From: Actinomycetes bacterium
GTDB lineage: Bacteria > Actinomycetota > Acidimicrobiia > Acidimicrobiales > RAAP-2
Assembly (NCBI GenBank): GCA_021802025.1
Contig: JAKABC010000021.1
Span: 1-16,172 of the forward strand
DNA: 16,172 nt
Direction of reading: 5' to 3'
Shown here: one piece after another, positions 1 through 6,692 of the stretch
Layout: each line of letters starts with the position of its first letter
Position numbering within the stretch: position 1 is the first letter of the stretch
Made by a program: the position numbers and the translations under genes
Notes under the pieces: generated by a model
The model's database searches: none
Seen by the model: the letters and a program-made list of their open reading frames with translations, nothing else
What the model was told of the DNA's origin: nothing

Positions 1-56
1 TCACCCTCATCTTTAAGAACGGCCAGCGCTGTCGCGTGCGCTACCTCCAGGGCTGA
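1..56 (+). CDS. C-terminal tail of an unidentified protein (partial, cut by window edge)
   Basis: An open frame enters from the left edge and reads TLIFKNGQRCRVRYLQG before a TGA at 54-56. Only 17 residues are visible, so no family can be assigned. The stop codon is followed without any gap by the stop codon of the minus-strand MpaB-like gene, so the two genes converge with no room for a terminator between them. It is called because the frame is clean and ends exactly where the next gene ends, but it could be chance. Confidence 0.45.
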   Translation, partial: TLIFKNGQRCRVRYLQG

Positions 57-935
57 TCAGGTGAGGGCGCGCCCCCGCGCCCGGCGCGCGCGGGCGTCGG
101 CGAGCACCCAGGTGAAGGGCGCGCGCGCGAGCGCCGGCGGCAGGGCTCGATAGAGGCGGGCGAGACCCGCGAGCTGGCGACGGACCCGCGCCTCCTCGGC
201 CGGGCTGAGGGTCAGTCCGAGCAGCGCGCGAAAGGGCGGGTCGAGCAGCGCGAGCGTGGCGCGCGCGTGCCAGGGGCCGAAAAGCCGCGAGAGGGGCCGC
301 CACACGAAGCCCAGGGTGACGAGCTCGACCAGGTAGCGCCGGGTCGGCTCGTCGATCGTGAGCTCGGCGAGGCGGGCGTTCCAGTACGCGTCGAAGTCGG
401 CCCTCGTCGCCGGCCACGCCCCGGGGGGCACCTGCAGGACCGTCGCGAGGCGGGCCGAGCGCTCGTAGAGGGCGTCGAGGGTGGCCGCCTCGGGCGACTC
501 GCCGTAGAGGGCGAGGACGTCGAGGGCGCCTCGGTAGAGGCAGGCCGCGACCCAGAGCTGGAGCGACGGGTCGAAGGCGTCGTAGGCGACCGGGCTCGCC
601 TCGCCCGAGCGCACGCCGCGGTGCTGGCGCGACACCTCGCGACCGAGCCACGCGCGCTCGTCCTCGGTGCCGCACATCGCGAGCACCAGGTAGCTCAGCG
701 TCGTACGGGTGCGCTTGATCGGGTGGCGGGTGAGGGCGCCGGACTCGACGCGACTCTCGAGCACGGCCCGCCCGACCGGGGCGAGCGAGAGCTGCATCAC
801 CACGTTCGCCCCGGCTGGCACGAGGGCGAGGCCCGTGAGGAGACGGCGCTCCACGAGGTCATCGACGCCGGTCGCAACGGTCGCGCGGTCCGCGGTGGCG
901 TCGCTCGAAGCGGACCGCCGGCCGATGCGTAGCAC
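57..935 (-). CDS. MpaB/DUF2236 family oxygenase-like protein
   Basis: About 292 residues if the GTG at 935 is the start; a GTG at 944 is equally possible, and one at 854 would be a shorter choice. The open frame runs on to about 1832, but that upstream part lies opposite other genes and is not credible. The sequence resembles the MpaB/DUF2236 family (mycophenolate oxygenase, latex-clearing-protein relatives). It has an N-terminal LLTGLALVPAGANVVMQLS helix, then HPIKRTRTTLSYLVLAMCGTE, a QHRGVRS stretch with the conserved His, and YDAFDPSLQLWVAACLYRG, the usual 'DPxLxxWV' signature. Known members bind haem, or are predicted to, and carry out oxidations of unknown substrate. The long Arg/Ala-rich C-terminus is typical of the family in high-GC actinobacteria. 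It diverges from the DUF6226-like gene. The family call is fairly sure; the substrate is unknown. Confidence 0.8.
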   Translation of the reverse strand: MLRIGRRSASSDATADRATVATGVDDLVERRLLTGLALVPAGANVVMQLSLAPVGRAVLESRVESGALTRHPIKRTRTTLSYLVLAMCGTEDERAWLGREVSRQHRGVRSGEASPVAYDAFDPSLQLWVAACLYRGALDVLALYGESPEAATLDALYERSARLATVLQVPPGAWPATRADFDAYWNARLAELTIDEPTRRYLVELVTLGFVWRPLSRLFGPWHARATLALLDPPFRALLGLTLSPAEEARVRRQLAGLARLYRALPPALARAPFTWVLADARARRARGRALT

Positions 936-950
936 TGGGCGCACGCCACG

Positions 951-1619
951 ATTCTCGCCCACCGCGCCCGTCGCGAGGTCGTCGCTCCCCCGTTCACCGC
1001 GGCGGCGATCGAGACACGGCGCTACGAGCGGACGAGGGGCGGCCGGACCGGTCGTCGCCCTCCCTGGTTCGTCGCGTGCGAGGATGCCCGGATAGATCAC
1101 GACGAGCCGCCCGCCGGGGCCTACGGACGAGTCAGTGCGCCCGAGCGCTACGGCGTCGTCGTCGAGCGCGCCGAGGAGCTGCTCGCGCGCCTCGAGCGCG
1201 ACTACCGCGTCGCGCGCGGACCCGTGGGCCCCGACGACCTCGGGCCCGGGATGACCGCGGGCGCACTCTGGATCGTGCGCCTGGTACCCGACGATCCCGT
1301 GGCCGCCCCCCTCACCCTGGCCGCGACGGCCTTCCCCGGGGTGAGCGCCCTCTTCGGGCGAACCTGTCTCCGCGCGTACCCCTCGTGCGGGTGCGACGCG
1401 TGCGCCGAGGACCCGGCCCGGCTCATCGAAGAGTTCGAGGCCGACGTCGCCGACCTGCTCGAGGGCCGCTTCAGTGAAGCGGTGACCGAGCACGCGCTGC
1501 GCTTCGCCTTTCTCGGGGCGAGCCGGGAGCGGCGAAGGTCGCGCCCGCGCCGGCGCGGCGACGGCCTGGCTGGGGCCACCTTCGACTATCGGCCCTGGTC
1601 CCGACGGTTTACGGCCTGA
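951..1619 (+). CDS. DUF6226-like protein, start codon unresolved
   Basis: The conserved part is clear: GAYGRVSAPERYGVVVERAEELLARL (around 1119-1196), then GALWIVRL, then the cysteine-bearing SCGCDACAEDP segment and LIEEFEADVADLLEGRFSEAV, ending at the TGA at 1617-1619. I recognise this as the DUF6226 type, a family of unknown function with a Cys cluster (CGCDxC) that might bind metal. Reading upstream in the same frame, coding-like sequence continues (PPWFVACEDARIDHDEPP) to at least 1062 and plausibly to about 990, until a TAG at 930-932. In that stretch there is no ATG, GTG or TTG. The first ordinary start is the GTG at 1224, which would remove about a third of the domain. The boundary given assumes the ATT at 951. 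An ATG at 925 lies in another frame and would work only after a one-base shift. The gene may therefore have a rare start, a sequencing error, or a broken 5' end. Confidence 0.6.
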   Translation: MLAHRARREVVAPPFTAAAIETRRYERTRGGRTGRRPPWFVACEDARIDHDEPPAGAYGRVSAPERYGVVVERAEELLARLERDYRVARGPVGPDDLGPGMTAGALWIVRLVPDDPVAAPLTLAATAFPGVSALFGRTCLRAYPSCGCDACAEDPARLIEEFEADVADLLEGRFSEAVTEHALRFAFLGASRERRRSRPRRRGDGLAGATFDYRPWSRRFTA

Positions 1620-1755
1620 ATCGGCCGCGGCCCACCGTCTCGCGCCGGTCGGGACGATGGGCCCGACACGTCGGCCGTCACGACGACGAGGATGGAGAGC
1701 GCCCGAGCGCCGTCCCGTACCGGGACCGGCCAGCCCGGGAGAAAGGCGCGGCGCC

Positions 1756-2820
1756 ATGAAGAACGCCATGAAGGCAGTGCAGTACCGCCAGTTCGGCCAG
1801 TCCCCCGAGGTCGTCGAGATCGAGCGACCCACCCCCGGACCGGGTCAGGTCCTGATCAAGGTTTCGGCGGCCGGGTTGTGCCACTCGGACGTGTTCGTGA
1901 TGAGCATCCCTCAAGAGCAGTACGCCTTCGGCGCGTTGCCCCTCACCCTCGGCCACGAGGGCGTGGGCGTCGTCGCCGAGCTCGGCGACGGGGTCAACGA
2001 GGTGACCCTCGGCGAGGCCGTCGCCGTCTACGGACCGTGGGGCTGTGGGGTGTGTCGTCAGTGCGCGCGGGGTCGGGAGAACTACTGCGAGCGCGCCGGA
2101 GAGCTCGCCCTCTTCCCCCCGGGGCTCGGCGCGCCGGGTGCCATGGCCGAGTACATGGTGGTCGACGCGGCTCGCCACCTGGTACCGATCGGCGACCTCG
2201 ACCCGGCCGAGGCCGCGCCACTCACCGACGCCGGGCTCACCCCGTACCACGCGATCAAGTCGGCGCTACCCGTGCTGGGAGCAGGCTCGACGGCCGTCGT
2301 GGTGGGCGCGGGTGGACTCGGCCATGTGGGCATCCAGATCATCCGGGCTCTGAGTGGCGCGCGGGTCATCGCCCTCGACGTGGACGACGCCAAGCTGAAG
2401 CTAGCCCTCGACTCGGGCGCGGACGAGGCGCTGCGCTCCGACGACGCGGAGATCGTCACCGCGGTACGACGGCTCACCCACGGGCGTGGGGCCGACGCGG
2501 TCTTCGACTTCGCCGGTTTCGCGTCGAGCCTCGAGGTGTCCCGTCAGCTCGTGGGCGTCGGCGGAGAGTTCCACATCGTGGGCCTGGGCATGGGCGGGGC
2601 GACGGTGCCGGTCGGCTTCTTCTCCACCCCCTACGAGTCTCCGGTGATGACCTCGTACTGGGGTAGCCGCGACGAGCTGATCGAGGTCGTCGAACTCGCG
2701 CATCGCCACCAGGTGCGCGTCCACGTCGAGCGCTTCGGAATCGACGAGGCCCCCGAGGCCTACCGGCGCCTCCACGACGGCTCCCTCACGGGGCGGGCCG
2801 TCGTCGTGATGGATCGCTGA
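1756..2820 (+). CDS. Zinc-dependent NAD-linked alcohol dehydrogenase (MDR family)
   Basis: 354 residues, a usual length for medium-chain dehydrogenases. The start ATG at 1756 has a good ribosome site, GGAGAAAGG, ending 9 bases upstream; an in-frame ATG at 1768 would also be possible. Catalytic zinc ligands are visible as Cys42 (LCHSD), His67-Glu68 (GHEGVG) and Asp158. The structural zinc site is Cys97, 100, 103 and 111 (CGVCRQCARGRENYC). The Rossmann loop is GAGGLGHVGIQ (184-194), with an acidic residue after the second strand (ALDVDD) that favours NAD over NADP. From memory the whole sequence closely follows Rhodococcus ruber ADH-A, a secondary-alcohol/ketone oxidoreductase, including the VYGPWGCG and LTDAGLTPYHAI stretches. 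The reaction would be oxidation of a secondary or medium-chain alcohol to the ketone or aldehyde. The natural substrate cannot be told from sequence. It stands alone, followed by a strong hairpin. Confidence 0.9.
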   Translation: MKNAMKAVQYRQFGQSPEVVEIERPTPGPGQVLIKVSAAGLCHSDVFVMSIPQEQYAFGALPLTLGHEGVGVVAELGDGVNEVTLGEAVAVYGPWGCGVCRQCARGRENYCERAGELALFPPGLGAPGAMAEYMVVDAARHLVPIGDLDPAEAAPLTDAGLTPYHAIKSALPVLGAGSTAVVVGAGGLGHVGIQIIRALSGARVIALDVDDAKLKLALDSGADEALRSDDAEIVTAVRRLTHGRGADAVFDFAGFASSLEVSRQLVGVGGEFHIVGLGMGGATVPVGFFSTPYESPVMTSYWGSRDELIEVVELAHRHQVRVHVERFGIDEAPEAYRRLHDGSLTGRAVVVMDR

Positions 2821-2831
2821 GGTCGCGGGTT

Positions 2832-2879
2832 CCCCACCCGGGCCCGACCATCGCACCAGGTCGGCGCCCGGGTGTGGGG
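2832..2879. terminator. Long GC hairpin between alcohol dehydrogenase and desaturase
   Basis: The left arm CCCCACCCGGGCCCGACC (2832-2849) pairs with GGTCGGCGCCCGGGTGTGGGG (written here as two parts: GGTCGG at 2859-2864 and CGCCCGGGTGTGGGG at 2865-2879) across a 9-base loop. Pairing is near complete, with small bulges. It begins 11 bases after the stop codon of the dehydrogenase. No T-run follows, as is common for actinobacterial terminators. A role in ending dehydrogenase transcription before the desaturase promoter is an inference from position and stability. Confidence 0.6.
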
Positions 2880-2907
2880 TGCCGGTCACCCCGCGTGATG
2901 TGGGCGG

Positions 2908-2928
2908 TAGCGTGGGAACGACCAAGGA
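2908..2928 (+). promoter_or_regulatory. Candidate -10 and ribosome binding site for the desaturase
   Basis: TAGCGT at 2908-2913 fits an actinobacterial -10 element (TAnnnT). AAGGA at 2924-2928 lies 8 bases before the GTG at 2937, which supports that GTG over the earlier in-frame GTG at 2874. The earlier one lies inside the terminator hairpin. No clear -35 is seen. Confidence 0.45.
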
Positions 2929-2936
2929 CCGCCCCC

Positions 2937-4028
2937 GTGACCACAACCACTCGAACCCCACCGGTACGCACCGGGGGTTTCGCGGGGGACCTGACCCGAG
3001 CGGTGACCGAACGGCTCGACCAGGGAACGTTGCGCCGCGCGCACCGTCGGCTCCACGTGAAGGCCGTCGTCATCGCGGTCTGGTTCCTCGCCAGCTTCGT
3101 CGCGGTCATCCTCGCCGCCGGCTGGCTCGAGGGGATCGCCGCGTCGACGTCGTTCACCCTGGCCTTCGCCGCGGTCGGCTTCAACATCCAACACGACGCC
3201 AACCACAACGCCTTTTTCGCCTCGGCCACCAAGCGACTCTCAGTCGCGAATCGTGTGGTGGGCTGGAGCATGTTCGCCATCGGCGGTGACGCCAACCGGT
3301 GGCGGTACCGCCACAACACCCTCCACCACGGATCGCCCAACGTCGTGGGCGTCGACTCCGACATCAACCTCGGTCCGCTGGCTCGCCTGGCCCCCTTCCA
3401 GCCCCGCCGCCCCTGGCACCGCTTCCAGCACCTCTACCTCTGGCCCCTCTACAGCTTCACCGTGCTCGAGATCATGTTCAACGACCTGGCCTCGTTAGTC
3501 GGGGTGTCGCGCCACTCGCGGGGTCACCGCACCACCGTGAGCGACGCCACCGTCGCGGTCACGACCAAAGTCGCCTTCGTGGCCTTCATGTTGGGCCTGC
3601 CGACCCTCACTCACCCGTTCTGGGTCGTCGCGGTGGGCGGCGTGGCCGTGATCCTCGCCGTCGGCTTCGTGCTCGGGGTCGTCTTCCAGTCGGCCCACGT
3701 CGTCGAGGGCGCCGAGTTCGCCCAGGGCGGCACCCGCCCGCCCTACCAGTGGCACGAGTGGCAGGTGCGCTCGAGCCTCGACTTCTCCCACGGATCGGGC
3801 CCCCTGAGCCGACTCTTCCGCTGGTACGCGGGCGGACTCGACCACCAGACCGAGCACCACCTCTTCCCCCGTCTCCCCCACACCGCCTACCCGGTCATCG
3901 CCCCAATCGTGACCGAGGTCTGCGCCGACTACGGCATCCCGCGCCGGGTCCAGCCCTCCTTCCACGCCGCTCTCGCCTCCCACTACCGCCACTTGCGTGC
4001 GATGGGTCGCCGACCCCTCGCACGCTGA
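2937..4028 (+). CDS. Membrane fatty-acid desaturase
   Basis: 363 residues from the GTG at 2937, chosen for its AAGGA site 8 bases upstream. All three histidine boxes of the membrane di-iron desaturases are present: HDANH (86-90), HNTLHH (126-131) and QTEHH (304-308, in DHQTEHHLFPRLPH). The glutamine-type third box is typical of front-end (delta-5/6-like) acyl desaturases. Hydrophobic segments lie at about 43-62, 70-85, 165-185, 210-225 and 228-252, giving the usual two pairs of membrane helices with the boxes on the cytoplasmic side. There is no N-terminal cytochrome b5 domain, so electrons would come from a separate ferredoxin or similar partner, as in other actinobacterial members. It inserts a double bond into a membrane lipid or CoA acyl chain; position and chain length cannot be told. 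No partner reductase is adjacent. It is likely transcribed alone. Confidence 0.9.
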   Translation: MTTTTRTPPVRTGGFAGDLTRAVTERLDQGTLRRAHRRLHVKAVVIAVWFLASFVAVILAAGWLEGIAASTSFTLAFAAVGFNIQHDANHNAFFASATKRLSVANRVVGWSMFAIGGDANRWRYRHNTLHHGSPNVVGVDSDINLGPLARLAPFQPRRPWHRFQHLYLWPLYSFTVLEIMFNDLASLVGVSRHSRGHRTTVSDATVAVTTKVAFVAFMLGLPTLTHPFWVVAVGGVAVILAVGFVLGVVFQSAHVVEGAEFAQGGTRPPYQWHEWQVRSSLDFSHGSGPLSRLFRWYAGGLDHQTEHHLFPRLPHTAYPVIAPIVTEVCADYGIPRRVQPSFHAALASHYRHLRAMGRRPLAR

Positions 4029-4459
4029 GTCGGCCCGCGGTCGAGCAACTGCGACGTCGTATCGCGCCGGCGCGAATCTCACCGACTGCCGATCGATTGC
4101 GCGGCAGAACCTGATCGCCTCGTCGATGGCACCTCGTGAAAACACCGATGTCACCTCGCAAAAATAACCACGTCACGTGGAGAAATTTCGGCGTGTCACG
4201 TGGTGAAACTTCACATCACGTGTGAACTTTCGTGGAATGTCACCGTGAACTTTCACGTGGTGACACCCGGTCTGCTTACCACGGTCGTGGCGACTTAAGT
4301 CGCTTGAGGGAGCACCAGGGCCCCGCGAGGTGGTGACACGCGGCGCGCCCCGTCAAACAACACCAGCAGATTCGCTACCCGCAAGGTTCTCGCCCCCAGC
4401 CTCCTTGATCTCGACCTCGACGGGGAGGGTTTCGACACTCGTAGTGAGTCGCGAGTAAC
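4029..4459. other. Gene-free stretch with repeat copy 1
   Basis: No convincing gene is seen between the desaturase and the hypothetical minus-strand gene. The stretch contains the first full repeat copy (4127-4265). At 4328-4339 there is a short isolated match to the right end of that repeat (GGTGGTGACACG), perhaps a remnant of another copy. The rest (4029-4126 and 4340-4459) shows no RNA gene, long ORF or clear promoter that I can support. Confidence 0.5.
4127..4265 (+). repeat. Island repeat, copy 1 (139 bp, full length)
   Basis: Begins TGGCACCTCGTGAAA and ends TTTCACGTGGTGACA, so its two ends form an imperfect terminal inverted repeat. The left two thirds are four forward units of 22-23 bp of the type TGTCACnTnGTGAAA. 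The right third holds inverted units around TTCACGTGTGAA, which is self-complementary except at the ends. By eye it differs from copy 2 at about 20 of 139 positions with no length change. Same orientation as copies 2 and 3. It looks like the two ends of an insertion element placed back to back, or a MITE. No protein is encoded. Confidence 0.85.
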
Positions 4460-4903
4460 TCATCGCCCGAGTAAGGGAAGGGGCGCTCCCCCTTCGAGGA
4501 AGTCCATCTGAAAACCGAGGAAAAACAATTCTCCGACTGTTATGAAGTCGGGGTACACCAGCGTGGCGTATCCACCTCCGCGTTGAGTGCGCTGCGACCG
4601 TCCTGACGTACCATCAACGTTGTGGACAGAGTCGAACCTGGTGACGATTCGAGCGGGGGTCACGACGCAGTCGAGCGTTTCCTCGAGATGCCCGCGGAGC
4701 ACGGCGTCGGAGATGAGGTGGACCCAACGGTCGTTGAACCCGAGGACGCCGTTCGTCGCACCTTCTGGCAGAGACTGAATCACTTCCTCTTCGAGAAGGA
4801 GCCGGGTCAGTACTCGTCCATCGCACCGCGCGACGCGCAAGGGCGTCGAACCAAGCCGTTCTTCTTCAACGGGAACGGCCGCGGACGCTGAGCCTGGCTG
4901 CAA
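4460..4903 (-). CDS. Hypothetical protein in the repeat-bounded island
   Basis: An open frame of 147 residues from a TTG at 4903, just below an in-frame stop at 4907-4909. Later starts (TTG in the PLRVARC segment, GTG in EEEVIQS) are possible. I do not recognise a family. The sequence has protein-like patterning: a helix-like acidic stretch (LTRLLLEEEVIQSLPEG), GFNDRWVHLISDAVLRGHLEE, and a hydrophobic C-terminal part, TLVYPDFITVGELFFLGFQM. Codon use differs from the flanking genes, with many A- and T-ending codons (GAA, CTT, GGT, TCT, TTT, ATA), which suggests foreign origin. It lies alone between repeat copies 1 and 2. A plus-strand frame of 89 codons at 4622-4891 overlaps it and is judged the shadow. 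It may also be the 3' remnant of a longer decayed gene. Confidence 0.45.
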   Translation of the reverse strand: MQPGSASAAVPVEEERLGSTPLRVARCDGRVLTRLLLEEEVIQSLPEGATNGVLGFNDRWVHLISDAVLRGHLEETLDCVVTPARIVTRFDSVHNVDGTSGRSQRTQRGGGYATLVYPDFITVGELFFLGFQMDFLEGGAPLPLLGR

Positions 4904-4917
4904 GGGTTACGGATCGC

Positions 4918-5049
4918 CTACGCCGCAGAGTCGAACCCGCTCGCCACGTCGAGACTCGTCGCCCGTCTCCAGGTCACGTTGATCTCCCGACCGAAGTTGG
5001 CGGGATGGGTCAAGAGGTCGCGCGGGGCGAATGAACTCGAGCGCTTCAC
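4918..5049 (-). CDS. Possible small ORF (43 codons)
   Basis: From a GTG at 5049 the frame reads KRSSSFAPRDLLTHPANFG, continues with REINVTWRRATSLDVASGFD and ends SAA, stopping with TAG at 4918-4920. It ends 15 bases above the start of the hypothetical gene at 4903 and in another frame, so the two could be pieces of one frameshifted gene. No family is recognised and no good ribosome site is seen. Upstream it runs straight into the GC hairpin. Support is only the protein-like look and the position. Confidence 0.22.
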   Translation of the reverse strand: MKRSSSFAPRDLLTHPANFGREINVTWRRATSLDVASGFDSAA

Positions 5050-5062
5050 GCGATAGATAGCG

Positions 5063-5088
5063 CGGCGGCCCCCCGCAGGGGGCCGCCG
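5063..5088. terminator. Perfect 11-bp GC hairpin
   Basis: The arms CGGCGGCCCCC (5063-5073) and GGGGGCCGCCG (5078-5088) pair perfectly around the 4-base loop CGCA. It lies 10 bases left of repeat copy 2. There is no T-run on either side, so it would act in either direction if it is a terminator. It may stop transcripts coming leftward from the ATPase gene, or it may belong to the end of the inserted segment. Confidence 0.5.
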
Positions 5089-5098
5089 GTCTCGTCAG

Positions 5099-5237
5099 TG
5101 TCACCTCGTGAAATCACCGGTGTCACTTCGTGAAATTGACCATGTCACTTAGTGAAATTTCGGCGTGCCACGTGGTGAAACTTCACTTCACGTGTGAACT
5201 TTCGTGAAATGTCGCCGGGAAATTTCATTTGGTGACA
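5099..5237 (+). repeat. Island repeat, copy 2 (139 bp, full length)
   Basis: Starts TGTCACCTCGTGAAAT and ends TTTCATTTGGTGACA. It has the same length, order and spacing of units as copy 1: four forward units starting at 5099, 5121, 5143 and 5166, then inverted units. Its first 89 bp match copy 3 at all but about six positions, so copies 2 and 3 are closer to each other than to copy 1. No clear target-site duplication is visible at its borders (left flank TCAG, right flank AGTA). Confidence 0.85.
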
Positions 5238-5366
5238 AGTACCTGGTCAAGTGCCGCGGCCCACGTGATGGCCTGACATTCACGCGGATCCTTGGGCCCC
5301 GAGCTTCGTGGCCTTCTTACGGGCCGCGAACCGCTCCCGAAGGGTGGGTTCCATCCGCGATGGGCT

Positions 5367-6512
5367 CTACGGAACCGTGAGCGTCGTTCCGAGGTCAGCG
5401 ACCACGTGGTCGCGGAGGTACTCGGTCAGGCCCGGGATCGCGTACGCCACCCGGCCCCTGCCGGCCTCAACGATGAGCTCGGCGTCCAGCAGCCGCCGCC
5501 GGTAGACGTTCGCGTAGTTGCCGTCCACCCCCATGCGCGTCGCCACGTCGCGCACCCGTGACACACCTCGGTCACGCGCCATGGCCACGAGGAAGGTCTT
5601 GTCGATGTCGCTCAGGTCCTTGACTACCGGCGCGAACACCAGCGAGCCCACTCGTCGTTGGGCGATGGGGATGGCCGCCTCGACGTGCGCGCGGGTGATC
5701 TCGCTCTGCGTAGGGGCCTGGGCCCACGCGTGACGGCCGATGAGTTGGATGAGGAAGGGGTAGCCGCCGGTCGCCTCGGCGGCAAACCGAGCGACCTCCT
5801 CGCTGATGCGGCGCCCGTTCTTGGACACCGGCGTGACGAAGCCCGGGATGATGTCGTCCACGCCGACAGGTCCGAGAACCTGGCGCTCCGCCCGGCGCAG
5901 GAACGTCACCGACGGCTCGTTGAGCAGGCGGTCCACGACGGACCCCAGACCCGCCGCGACCAGGGCCACGTCACGGTTCTCACGGAAGGCCAGCTGCACG
6001 ACGGCGCACAGCTGGGCGACCTCGGCGATCTGGGCGTAGTGGATCTCGTCGATGGAGAAGAGCACGCCGGTACCGTGGGTCGCGAGGTGGTCGGTGATTT
6101 CCTCAAGGAGGCCGCGCAATCCTGGGCGCACGGGGTAGTCTTCGACCGTCTCCCACGTCACTCCACCGCCGACCGGCGCAGGACCGGACATGCCCGTCAG
6201 GCGCTTGCGCGTCGCCTTACCCCCGCCCTTGAGCGTGATGAGCGCCTTGGGGAGCAGCTCGTAGACGAGGCGGTCGACGAGCCCGGCCGTGGCGGAGTCG
6301 TTGATGACGAGCCAGCCCTGCTCGCGTGCGGCGTCCTCGACCTTGTTGAGCAGCACGGTCTTGCCTGAGCCACGCAGCCCCACGTAGAGCGTTGCGCGCG
6401 AGGGATCACCAGGCCCGGCCGCAAGGCCGTCAGAGAACTCCTGGATGAGCTGGTCGCGCCCCACGAGTAGAGGGGGAGGGGTCCCGAATGTCGGAGTGAA
6501 GGGGTTGGGCAC
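5367..6512 (-). CDS. AAA+ ATP-binding protein with winged-helix-like C-terminus (ORC1/Cdc6-like)
   Basis: 381 residues from the GTG at 6512, which has a GGGAG site 7 bases upstream; a GTG six bases further up (6518) would sit too close to it. The N-terminus NPFTPTFGTPPPLLVGRD is the hallmark entry to ORC/Cdc6-like and STAND-type ATPases. Walker A is GLRGSGKT (45-52) and Walker B is VLFSIDE (150-156, then IH). After the ATPase core come GGYPFLIQLIGRHAWA, a lid-type segment, and a C-terminal region (about 300-370) with helices and an RRRLLDAELIVEAGRGRVAY hairpin typical of a winged helix, so DNA contact is likely. Actinobacteria often carry single copies of such proteins with no known function. 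It is the only gene between repeat copies 2 and 3. Upstream lies an array of TTTACAG heptamers that ends right at its ribosome site, suggesting self-regulation or a tie to a replication or partition function. Confidence 0.8.
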   Translation of the reverse strand: MPNPFTPTFGTPPPLLVGRDQLIQEFSDGLAAGPGDPSRATLYVGLRGSGKTVLLNKVEDAAREQGWLVINDSATAGLVDRLVYELLPKALITLKGGGKATRKRLTGMSGPAPVGGGVTWETVEDYPVRPGLRGLLEEITDHLATHGTGVLFSIDEIHYAQIAEVAQLCAVVQLAFRENRDVALVAAGLGSVVDRLLNEPSVTFLRRAERQVLGPVGVDDIIPGFVTPVSKNGRRISEEVARFAAEATGGYPFLIQLIGRHAWAQAPTQSEITRAHVEAAIPIAQRRVGSLVFAPVVKDLSDIDKTFLVAMARDRGVSRVRDVATRMGVDGNYANVYRRRLLDAELIVEAGRGRVAYAIPGLTEYLRDHVVADLGTTLTVP

Positions 6513-6522
6513 GCGCACTCCC

Positions 6523-6582
6523 TTTACAGTGTCGCTCTTTACAGACTTTACAGTCCTTTACAGACTTTACAGTCCTTTACAG
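6523..6582 (-). repeat. TTTACAG heptamer array (iteron-like) in front of the ATPase
   Basis: Six perfect TTTACAG copies begin at 6523, 6538, 6547, 6557, 6566 and 6576, read on the plus strand; on the coding strand of the ATPase this is CTGTAAA. The last five are spaced 9, 10, 9 and 10 bases, so they lie on nearly the same face of the helix. The spacers alternate AC and TCC, making a 19-bp unit repeated two and a half times. The array spans from 11 to 70 bases upstream of the start codon, where a promoter and operator should be. It most likely binds a regulator, quite possibly the ATPase itself. Confidence 0.85.
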
Positions 6583-6692
6583 AAGACCGTACCCCTCGCG
6601 AAGGGTGAGGACTCCGCGCCAGCCTGGCGGCCTGTGCGGACCCAAAGCACCGTCACACTCCACTGCCGAACACGTCGCGACCGCTGCCTTGG

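Noticed and set aside
1648..1667. Small hairpin GTCGGG / CCCGAC after the DUF6226-like gene
   Set aside because: Only 6 bp of stem with an 8-base loop in GC-rich sequence; too weak to call a terminator.
936..1832. N-terminal 300 residues of the long minus-strand frame ending at 57
   Set aside because: They lie opposite the DUF6226-like gene and the start of the dehydrogenase and have no domain; a GTG at 935 or 944 gives the usual MpaB length.
4904..5062. tRNA-like GGGTTCGACTC stretch on the minus strand
   Set aside because: Resembles a T-loop, but the flanking bases do not pair as a T stem and no cloverleaf can be drawn.
4127..5237. Repeats as a CRISPR array
   Set aside because: The 22-23-bp units are contiguous with no variable spacers, and the copies are about 1 to 1.6 kb apart.
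5280..5354. 24-codon minus-strand frame starting 12 bases after the ATPase stop (MEPTLRERFAARKKATKLGA...)
   Set aside because: Has an ATG and a basic, helix-like look, but is too short, without a clear ribosome site or known relative, to be called a gene.
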